Shown: positions 24,501 to 36,500 of the stretch, piece by piece
How the letters are laid out: every line of letters begins with the position of its first letter
Position numbering within the stretch: position 1 is the first letter of the stretch
DNA from: Manduca sexta
Lineage: Eukaryota > Arthropoda > Insecta > Lepidoptera > Sphingidae
Direction: 5' to 3'
Length of the DNA stretch: 64,000 nt
Assembly: GCF_014839805.1 (NCBI RefSeq)
Contig: NC_051117.1
Location: forward strand, 6,510,001-6,574,000
Translations under genes and position numbers: made by a program
Notes under the pieces: model-generated
The model's database searches: none
The model's input: the letters and a program-made list of their open reading frames with translations, nothing else
Told to the model about the DNA's origin: nothing

Positions 24501-27500
24501 TTAGTATTCACACTTAATAAGGCAGGGGTCGCGGCCCCTCGCTTTAGGGGTCCGACGTATATAGCGTAACTGCCCCTTTGGGATTTGACCGACGCGTCGT
24601 TGCTAGGTCAGACTGTTTTAACTAGGTAGCCGGCAACAGTAGTCGAAGTACGATTCGTAAAATTATTCGACTGTATAAACTTGATAATTTTTTTTTTATA
24701 CTCAGAACTATAACTGAAGCAATGGCAATTTTAGAAAATTGTAATGATTATTCTAAAATTGTATGTTACTAATTAGTGCTACATAAAATGTATTACTTAG
24801 TTGACAAAACTATAAAGTGTAAGATTTGTTAAATTATTGGAGACCATGAAGGGGATATGAACATTTTATTATATAAATTAAATGTAATAAAAATACTATT
24901 ATAGAATTAGCGTGAAATTAAAAGTAAATATATTTCTGACATATAGTATTCATCAACCCATCCCTATTTTATTTTTATAATTTAATTTCGAAGTAAAACG
25001 CAATGATTAATTCTAAGAATTACCGAAATCGCTGTATTTTTAAAGCCAAGGACCGGCGAACTATTTAATGGTAGGGTTACCTGTAGGGTTAACACCCTTG
25101 CCTATAAACACGGAAACAGGTATCGTAAATTCGCTGATCTTTGAGAGAAAGAGAGAGAAGATAATGGATGAAAGAGAAAATCGACTGGGGGACATAAACA
25201 ATATCTAACTTACGAAATGGAGCTGTAAATTGACCGCTTTTACTACCTCGGTTGAGGTGGCTTTTACTAAAAACAATCATGACATGATTCAATCTTATTT
25301 AAAACTAACTGTTGCTCGCGGCTTCGATTGTGTGAACCAGTTATCCGGGATAAAAGCCCCGCTATAAATTTTCCCAGGATAGTATGTAGCCTATGTCCTT
25401 CCCTGGGTCTCAAACTATATCCATACTAAATTTCATCAAAATCCGTTGGGTAATTTTTGAGTGTAACGCATTCAGACAAGCAGACAAATACGGTGGGGGA
25501 CTTTGTATTAAAATATATTTATTAGAAGTTTTTAAGAGGAACAATTCCGTCACACATATTTGTTGCGTAACTTTAACCATTACGCAACGCCCGCAATGGA
25601 ACCTCGTAAAAGGAGTCATTTTTCCCCGTTTTTGGAACATTTTTCATTTATGCTACGCTCCTATTAGTCATAGCGTGATATTATAACCTATAGCCTTCCT
25701 CGATAAATAGTCTATCCAACACAAACAATTTTTCAATTCGAACCAGTAGTTCCTGAGATTAACGCGTTCACACAAACTCTTCACCATATGTAATAATATA
25801 GATAGATTACATTACAAAATGTATAAACGCTTCACAAGGCACATCTTCAAAGATTTTCCGAAGTTATTTTGTGATATCTTTCCAGAAGTTATTTTTCATG
25901 TTAAATCATTCATTTCTTAAGTGCAGTTCCATCATACCCTCTGTGACGTCAGCGATGACGGAGCGATAGCAAACATGCGGGGTCGATGCGGTGCACCCCT
26001 ACCACCGTCGTCAAACCAATGTTTATGGAATGAATTCTTGCGAGTTGCTAGGACACAGTCTTTTCAAATAATCTACAGTTATCCCCACATAATTGTAAAC
26101 GTTAACAGAAAGACGTTTCGTATAAGTTTTGTGATTTTGAATCATGAATTTAGTCTATCTACGAATAGATTCATGTATTTAGTAATATAAAAAAAAATAT
26201 ATCAATATCATAAAATGTGAAAGATTTACAGCCGTTTTAAAAACGATCCTAATCTTAATCATCAATCCGATTTCGAGAATGAACCAATCAAAATAACTCA
26301 TGTCAGAAAAAACTTTGTTCTGAATGGTCCGTTTTTGAGATCGATCGAAAAAAAACATTTAGATCGTTTATTGATAATGGCGGATAGAGATGTTTGCAGA
26401 ATCTTTATTCTTATTAGAGACGAAAGCATCATTTATACTTTTGATCTTAAACATCAAGCTTCAAATAAAACTGAAGACCAAATCGAACTTAGACTGAAGA
26501 CAGCATTGAAAATGAATTATTTCCCAGAAAACTTGTCAAAGATTTTGAATAGCGACGCAATAACTTGTAGAATGAAATAAGCAATGAAAACTTCTCAAGA
26601 ACAATTTTGACACATATTAGAACTTCGACATCGAATAACCTGCGAAACCAATAAGTCGTCAGACATCGATCAATATAATCTTGAAGCTCCAGACTTATTG
26701 CAAACTGATATCTTTCAATTGACCTTTAAGTTGTCCCTGGAGATAAGAGTTTTATTAAAACTTTTCCGTGGACATCGCGGGGATTTCTTTTCAATGAAGA
26801 TACCCAACAATAAATTAATGTTCAGCATTGTGGAGACAAGCGAAACTCAAGCTGGTGCACAAATAATAATTTACTCAGATATCTTACTAATATTCTTTCC
26901 TGCAAGCCCGAGCTGGCATCTTTGTTTACTTTATAGTCTTAAATTTATTGTATGTCAAATATAAATTGTCTTATTATGCGAAATAATTAAATATTCTCAT
27001 GTATTTTGCCTTATCATAAGTACTACTATGCCTACGTGATGAATAAAACATTTTATTTATTTTAATATTATAAATACAAACGTTGATGAAAATGTTTCTA
27101 TATTTATTAGAAGTAAATGCAAAAACAGAACGGATTGTGACGGAATTTAAGAATAGACAGCTAGATACATGCTCACAATATAATTGGTTTGGGTATGTAA
27201 TCCATTGAGCCGCTAAAGGATTGGTGCATAACCAAAAATCCATTATTCATTCCATGTTTTCAACATACAATCCCAATTACTTTTCAATCCATAGCGAAAA
27301 TAAACCAAACAGAAAAAAGTCTTTTACATGCTTACAAATGACTTATTTTGGTATTCTTAGGATTGGTTCGAAGATCAAGATTGTGATCATTATAGAAAAC
27401 GACCGTTTACCAACCATTCGTCACTCCGTTAGTCTTCATTATAGACGAGATTCACTCCATCTCAGCACATCTTTAATTCAAACGGACGCTGTCTACCCCA

Positions 27501-30500
27501 CTAGGTTAATTTCCGGCGGAGACGAGAAGGGTACGGGAATTGTGGTTAACGTCACGGGAAAATTGGAAGACATGGCGAAATGTCACGCCGGAGAGGTTAT
27601 TGCCCTGTTAGCTTGTTAGAATTGTTATTGCTTTTAAGTTTAATTATAACCAATTTCTTAAACTGTAAGAGAACAGCTGAAATAAAAAGCTTTTTACAAC
27701 CTAAACGTCGCTAAAGTAAAAGCTATAAGAGTTGGCACAACACAAACGTTATCAAAGTAAAAACCCATCAGAGTTGCCACAACGTTAATGCCATAATCTT
27801 GACAAAAGTGACAGTAGCGTTGACTGTAACTATAAAAAAAGAAAGAACTATAAGTAAGAAAGAAAATAGCACTATAACCAATTTGTTTGCAAAATATGTG
27901 ATGCGTATACTAGCGTGCCCAATTTGTAGGGTCAAGGTAGAAGGACGATGAATGTATCTATTGAAAATGGGGTAGCTTATTAATATAAACTACGTCAACA
28001 TCTTTGATTTTGTGAACCAAATCATTATTCGCGGCGTGAAAATCGAAACAACCAGGGTTCAAAAATTTATGACGATCATATCGTTTCATCAACCTTTACG
28101 ATTAATTATGGTACATAACAACCTGTCTTCATAGACACCAGACACAGATAATCACCACTCTCCGACATGACCTTTTCACTTCATCTACTTTCATTAATAA
28201 TTCATGCAATCTGTCTTCTCGTATGAATCTCGCTAGACTATTGTACATATAAAATTTTACCGAGTAATATTCCACTTGTACAAACTTTACGACAGTTTCT
28301 GAATCCACAGGATTAAATCTCAGCAATTGTTTGACTTTGATTTTCTTTGCTGAGTTTTTCGTTCTAGAATTTTCAGAGCAGGTCGTCTGAATGTCACCCT
28401 TTTTCTTAAATAGCAGTAACCTCACCTAAGTCTTTTGATATAGACTACTGCAATACCCATCATGATTAAATATCAATTATTTTGTTAGTGATATGGTAAT
28501 TACTTTAATCAAAATACTAGTAAGTTAAACTCCATTGACAGAAGATTAATTATAAATGTCCATTGAACTCATGCCATTAAATTTCCTCTGATGGAAACAA
28601 ATTTTGGCGAAGTCACTAAGTTACACGAAATTATTAATAGTTTGAACCCGGCTTTTTTAAATCATCACAAATTTCACATCAAAATTCCAAATACCGTCAA
28701 TGTACAAACTAATGATGCAAACATTTCAACAATACAAACAGTTCAAGTAAATACAACCTAATTTCAGATATCAATCCTTAACAGCAAAGAAACATGATCC
28801 AGCCATATTAGCACGGTAAACACGGTGGCTATAGAAATGAGTAAACAAACCAGCAGACGCTTTTGAACGACGGCAGAACACTTGTGTCGCATTCTTTTTG
28901 TTGGCTTGGAGTATCGTGCGGAACTGCGAGATGTTTTGTCTCGCTAATGGCTTGATGGGGATTGGAAGTTGTATGTGGATATAGACAAAACATGGCAGTG
29001 GATATCTTACTAATATTATAGAGGAGCAGAATGCAATGCAAGATGTTGCAAGAATTTGTTAGAAGTAAATTAAGAAACGTTTGAACGGAGTTGATAGGTC
29101 ATGGCATCTTTATATCCCGCAGTAATGTAATGAGACTTTTATTCCAGGAAAGATCTTTAAATTTTCTACAATAACATTCAAATTCAAATAAATACTTTAT
29201 TGTATAGGTAACTAATACAAAAATTGCTAGGCGTCTTTCTTAAACGTCTATCTTTTCACCCAAAATAAAGGTTTCTTGCCAAAAACTTTCACCTTGATCT
29301 TCAAACAATATAGATTCTAAACTTATGATGACAATATTATTTGGCAGAAGACCAAAATAGGCAAGTTCTCTAATATATATTTTCATAAAAGAAGATAATG
29401 GACCGTATGGACAGAGAGTTCAATAGACAGAGAACGGTGTCACTAGAACTTTTATAGACGATAGTTTCAAGGCAACTTGATTTCAGAAGATCTATCGATC
29501 AAGTTACTTCAAAAATCAAATGGATTCAACCGTTTGGAAGCTATGACCCTAAATTTTTTAACCCTTATTTCTATATCAACATATTTCACTAACTCTAGAT
29601 GAATAAATTAAAGGTTACATGACAAACAAACATTAAGTGAAATGAAAAAAATGTATATCACGTTCCAAATATATGACTCTGTTGCAATTAGGATTTAAAC
29701 ATAATTCCCAGATAGAATATACAATCGTGCCCATAGACTCAAAAAGGTAGGTATAAATAGCTGTGCCGTATCCTCCTGATGGGGTTGACGCCATATTGGG
29801 CGAAAATTCTAATCTCAAATCACGCGTGAAGTAAGTACTTGCACATTTTAATTGCCGTAGAAATTGAACTCAAGATTTTATCAGCTTAAGTCTAAATCGA
29901 CCATCAGACCAATAAGGCTATTAGGTGCTACTGACGTCCTCCTACCACTTAATATGAGTTGAGATGTTAATAGGTTTAAAATAGTCTAAGTATAGTAGGC
30001 AAAGGTGGCTATGCCTTTGGCATTGCTTTAGTCCATGTACGGCGGATGCTGCTAACCATCAGGCGAACCGCTTGCTCATTTGCCCACTAAGGTAATAAAA
30101 TATTTGCGCGTTTTGTATCCCTAACTTCCGATCAATGACAAGAATAAACCAAACATAATAAGTAATTTGTAATGTCAAAAAACTTTTCTTATTGGTCCTT
30201 ATCGATATGAAGTTAGCGAATAGGAACTTTTGAAATCGACCGTTAGGAAAGGACAAATTGAACAACGTTCCAAAATGTATATTCAAATTAGGAATTTAAT
30301 AATAAAAAAAGAGGTGACGAATTTACTATTCAGCCTAATTATAGGCATGTAATTAAGGATCAACCTTGGCCAGCCGCACCTTGATGACACCAAACCGTCG
30401 CCAGGCGGTCAATTAACGGGTTATTTTAGGTTAATTAAATTTATCTTTCATGTACAAGATATTTAGGTTGGATTTATCTTGACACATCCAAATGTTTATA

Positions 30501-33500
30501 ATGCATGCAACTATAAAATATAGTTTATTCGAAATTACTTAATTCTCACTAATATTAAATACGAATGTTTGAAACCGACATAAGCATATAGGCCATATTT
30601 TATTTTGACAATTTGCTTCAGAATTATATATTTGAATTTTTATATCTTATTTTTAACGTTGTAACACCTCAGTGCGGAAGTTGTACGTAATAGTGTTTAG
30701 TAGCTTTGTTGCGTCAAAGGTTTTATACTCAGACAAAGACGTGACCAAAATCTAGTAACTTATGTTTTATTGTCGCGCAAGTTAGGTAGTTCTTTAAAAC
30801 GAATTGAATCCTTATATGTGCCCAACTAAAACCAAATTTAGGACACCAAATATGCAAATGAAACCAATAAAAACAAATGAAAACTAACATTACAAAATCA
30901 ACAAAACAAAAAAACCATAGTTGAATTCTAAAACTACTTTCAATTCACATTGCAGTTGTAATCGTTCTGTCATTATCAGAGAGTGCAATTTTAAATAACG
31001 AGGTATTATTGAGAAACCATTCCAGTGGGAAATTACGCGGTTAGACGCAGACTTCTGGAAAACATATTAAAATTCAAAGCTTCGATCTTTTTTTTACACT
31101 TTAAATTTGAATTTCATTTTTAATAGATTTAACCTATGTAAAATGGTCCTTGAACACATAAAGATAAATTATAATTAAATGCCTTATTATCATATTTTCA
31201 CCAGAAAATACAGTGAAATATCTAAATGTATTTTTGCCAAATGTAAGTATTTCAAATTGATTTGTAAAAGACGAAAAATATTTCACAAGTTTAATGAATA
31301 CAAGATTTATATCAGGAAAGCGGTCATATGGTAAGTGCGTCTAATAACTTCTATGGGACATTCGCCCCATAATTACGATGACGTCACTCTTTTTTAAATT
31401 TAATTACGGTTCTTTATCAGTAATTTTTATTAAAGTATTTAATTATTTTATTTCGTGGTAATGATTTATGATTACATCAGATCTGCTCATGTAGATCCAG
31501 TCCACGAAATAAATAGAATATAAATTTTTAATTTGTGAAAATGTTTGGATGTTTATATGTTTGTTAGAAGTTAACGCAGAAACAACTGAACTGATTTGGA
31601 TGAAATTTGGAAAAGGAGTAGATCACGTCCTGGATTAACATATAGGCTACTTATATTTCGGTAATTTGTCCTTTAAAAAGATGACGCTAGCGTTCTACGG
31701 GGTATTACTATTTGTAGTGGAAACGACTTTTCACGTGGGCGAAGCTGAGTAATACGTAGTAATTATTATATTGTAATATATAATTATAATGAATGCGGCC
31801 AAACTAACAAGTTATCGGTACTAAATTAAGAGAAAATGTAGCCTATTTGACACTTAGTAATAATTTTGCTCCATTATTGTAATTATTTCAAAATCCGTGA
31901 CAATTAGCGCATTAAAAAAACATCCAAAAATGTTAGCAATAAATTCGCCATAGTATAATATTTGAACTCAGCTTTAACATTGTAGTATTAAATTCACTGC
32001 AGTATAATATCTAACATTCGTAAGGGATGAGATCACTGCACCCTCCGGAGGGGTGCATAGCGAATTCGTCATACGACGTTGTGAGTTTTATTTACGCGTC
32101 TGTGCTCCATTGTTCTCACATACCCTTAATAGTTCAAACTGCAGACGCAGTATTTATTTCAAAAATTGAAAATCGTTTTATAAGAGTTTTGGTGACTTCA
32201 TGATTAGTCTAGAATTTTCTCGGAACAGACCATTGAAGCATTAATTTTATTGCTTCCAAAGGTGGACGAGCTAACGGCTCACCTGATAGTAAATGACTTC
32301 CGACGCCCATAGACGTTAACAATGGCAGAGGCAGAGCTAAGCCGCTACCTAACGTAAAGCCGCTACCTAACGTAAAGCCGATACCTAACGTAAAGCCGCT
32401 ACCTACCGGTAAGCTGCGGCGTAAGGTAAAGCCGCTGCCAATCGTAACGCTACATGTAATTACTAGATATTATGGGACATAACATCTAATAGAGAGAGGT
32501 TCATTCAGAGGAATTAACATAGTTCCGTATCTTGAAGCTTGGTAGATCAAAGTTATGTTGCTACTATTCGGATAAACATAGCGCTTACAAAGGGCGAGTA
32601 TCTGTATAACTTTGGGATCGAATAGGCAACACTTTATAAATATATCGTCAATTTTTTTTTGCTTCGAGTCTAATATTAAAGCGGCATACAGATTTATAGG
32701 TATGCCACCAAGCCTTTAATCATCATTATCAGCATATTCATCAGCTGCATAAGGTCCATTGTTAAACATAGACCAACCCTAAATATTTCCAGACAGACCT
32801 GTCAAAAGCAGCCCATCCAGCGTGTTCCTGCGACCTTTATCAATTCGTCTGTTAAAGCCAAAACGTTACAATACACGAATCAAATTCCAACTTATAACAA
32901 AGCAGTAAATCAAATTCTATTCTAACAAACAATAGTACCTCGGAACTGCGATCTATATCCTCTGGAAATAGCCTCCTCCCGGAGGTCTGACCTACTTAAC
33001 GACTATTAATAATACATTGTATTCATGCGCAATTGGAAACTAACCTATTTTGAATTATGACTTCATTTGAACTGGATTCAATAATTTCTAATATCAGGCA
33101 AATTTCCTTTGCAAAGTTTAAAATTGTTTTTCAAGAACAATGTTTCTTTCGATACCTATCGTTTTATTAATTTATTATCATTTTATTAATAATTCATCGC
33201 TACGTAAGTCCCTAATACACTGTAGCGATCCATAGCATCATTTGTACAAACCCAGCGCCATATATTTAAAGAATCTGATTAAACACTGTCATAATTTACG
33301 ATGCGGTTGTCATGTCTGCTAAAAACCTTGAAATTAAAACCAAGATTTAAAAAAACACTGTCAAAATTGTTAATCTATTGCCTATATGGCAGTGGCGAAG
33401 CGTCCATACAATCCGATTCCTACCGGCTTCCCTTTTAGGTTGATTAACGTTTGTCTTAGTTTTTGTTTTTTGTCAAATTGGCCGCGATATGTATAACTAA

Positions 33501-36500
33501 GGCAATTTTTTTGCCTCGGGTTACCTTTTGAAAAATTTCACCCCTCGCCACTGCTATATGGTAATTTAGAATATGATTTATCCATGCGCCAAATTTCATC
33601 TAAATCCGTTGAGCTGTTCCTTCGTTTACCTCTAACAAATATCTAAACTCTTATATAAGCAGTTTCGATAGAACGATTGAAAATAATATCTCAAGTACTA
33701 TACAAGAAAGAATTTACAGCCAAACAAACATGAAAATCAATCAAAAGGAAGAAACAGGCAAAGAAACCGTACAGCCGGAGTCAAGGTCGAACAATGAAAG
33801 GAAACTCGTTCAACCCTGTAAGCGGATTGGGTGATTGGATTATGTGAGGATCGTATATTCGATTCCCGGCACTAGGTTAGACTTTTTTTCACGGGGAAAA
33901 AACGCGTTATTGCTCCCACCAATTGGAGGGTCAGTGGAAGGGTTGTATTTGTTTCACCGGTCTTACGGATCAATGTCGACTCGGGAGTATAGCATCCGAG
34001 CGAACATTGGACCGAGTCCCTAACCCCTGTATGCCCTACACCGGCATACCAACCACAAACCCGCGGTGGCCTTCTTCGGCGCATACGGGACGGCCCCAGA
34101 ATACTTTGTTGTACTAAGATAGCTCGGAACAGTCCCTGGCAGAAGGTTAGTCTAAGAGTTGATTTACTTTGCTAATGAGAGTACGCTTAGACTTTTACCA
34201 GAGAACGGCAAAAAAGAGGTTAATCTTATTGGGTAACAATACGCCTTGAAAGATTCTTATTGAATGTAAAAGGATCTGTTACATCAAATTACCGAATCTA
34301 AATCTGTTTTAAGAAATTTCGTAGTTGTGTTTTACGATAATTTCGACTGCCCCGGTGGCGTAGTTATATTACAGCACGACTGCAGTGTTGAGGTCTTGGG
34401 TTCGATTCCCGGATCGGTAAAAATGATATTGGGTTTTTTACTCAGTAGCAGCCTGGAGTCTGGTATTTGTTCCCGATAAGGCGATAGGCTCGCCCCCTAT
34501 CATATCATGGGACGGAATGTACACGGCGTAAAGTGGGTGCACCAATTGCGCCTCTGACTACCCCTTCAGGGATAAGGCGTGAGTGTGTGTGTTTGATCAT
34601 TTAGAAATGATTCATTAAGAAGTAAATGCACTTATTGGCTTTTATTACTAACATTATAACAATGAATTATGCTTACGTTGCTTCTAATTACTTCTAAATC
34701 AATAATGAATTCAACAATATACCCTTTAAAGTTTTTTAAGTTTATATAACGTAGATCTGTTTACCCAAAATTCGCTTTAATTGTCTTTCAATTCATAATA
34801 GTTTAATATTCAAAGTATCTTATTGTTTAATTATTCATCTCTATATTAGATTTAAACAAAATAATTAGTGTTCAAATTGAAAAACATTATATCGCTTACA
34901 TTTGAAAATCGAATTACATTTTTAAAGGATACATCGAACCCATGCATTTTTAACACACACTTCCCTGATTGGCACTAGATTTGCAGTTTCAGCCGTCCCG
35001 GGAAGGCTGTAAGTGTGTCAAGGGTGGTTCAAGGATGCCCGGGCTTTAGCTATCAGGAATATGGGAAATGAGCTTCGTGTGGAAATCGTTGACTCATCTC
35101 CGAGAATGTTTAGGCTTAGTTTTGAGATTGTCTGTTCTTTTATTTATTTACACACTTTCTATATTAAAATTAAACTATTTTTCGGATTTTATCGCGGTTT
35201 TAATGGGTTTTTTTTTATCATTTAACAAAAGGCATAGCACAGAATACAACCATTTTAAAGAATACTTAAGGACTAAATTACATTAGGTTTTAGTTTTCTC
35301 CCGACGTTTCGAAGACTTTGCAGCCTTCGTGGTCATGGGGGAATAAAAACCAAAAAATAGTTTCATTTTAATGTCTAACATTCGCGTAAACATAAGAAAT
35401 CATTATGCTTTCTATACATAAATGTATAAAGACGGATTTAATGTCGAGTATTCTCTACCAGTCCACCTTTGGGTGATGCAGAGATGCATCAATCTAGGTA
35501 TGTGTAAAGAATAATAATTTGATATGGAAAAAAAATACTAAAAATAATATAGCATAAAAATAAAAATTAAACATTGTCTCCAAAAAGGCGTAACAAATCA
35601 CTTCATCATGTCAAATATCATGTGTTAAAAGAATCCGCCCTGTTTATGGTATGTTACAAATTGATATCACCTGAATGTAACTCTCCGGGAATAACCACCA
35701 TTGGAATTAATACAAATTTTGCAATTTTGTCGCGATTTTTGTTTCACTTTACATTTTATGTCTAACATTAATAAAAACATTACGCCACTTTTTATGTACC
35801 TCGGTCAATTTCTAGTCGGGTTCAAAGTAAATCCGCAGCTTCTCCTATACATCTCTTTACAAGTTGCTCTCCATGTCAAGATAGTTGGACGGAAGACTAT
35901 ATAGCCCATGTTAAAAACTATTACCAAAAGGCAGATCTAAATATGAGAGGAGAAGAATCACAGCTAAAATTTCTGACGACAAGAATCATTGTGGAAACAC
36001 TGGAGCCGGTTTGAAAGCGTTATAGGCATCTTAAAATTTACTCAGTAGCAGTTCTGAGTTAGGAACTTAGCCGTGTGATACTCCCGTCTCTCGGAAAGCA
36101 CGTAAAGCCGCTGGTCCTGCGCCTGATCTCTCCGGTCAAGTTGGATTGCCGTCTCACTGAACTATGAGAATTAAGGAACAGAGAGTGCACCTGTGTATTG
36201 CGCACACACTTGTGCACTATAATATCACCTGCGTAGCTGATCTTCGTTGAGGTTGGCCACCGTGGCCGATATTCGGCTAATAAGCCCTGCCAATTCCAGC
36301 CCCGTAGTGTCTGGTAACCCATAGTTCAGACTGTATTGCTAGTGTAATGTAATGCAAACGTATTGTTCGTCTCTTGATTTATAAAAAAAGTCATTTTGTG
36401 TTAACATCAATGTAACTTTTCATATCATGTTCTAGGTCTTCTAGTGCTATCGTCAAAAAAAACTGAATGGCTCCAGAGTGAAGGTACTAAAGAATGAAGT

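Noticed and set aside
26335..26580. Open frame of 81 codons in intron 1
   Set aside because: It starts inside a family L repeat copy and has no recognised domain.
34346..34420. Possible tRNA gene
   Set aside because: It has A- and B-boxes but no cloverleaf, and the same head is followed by the same SINE body at many places.
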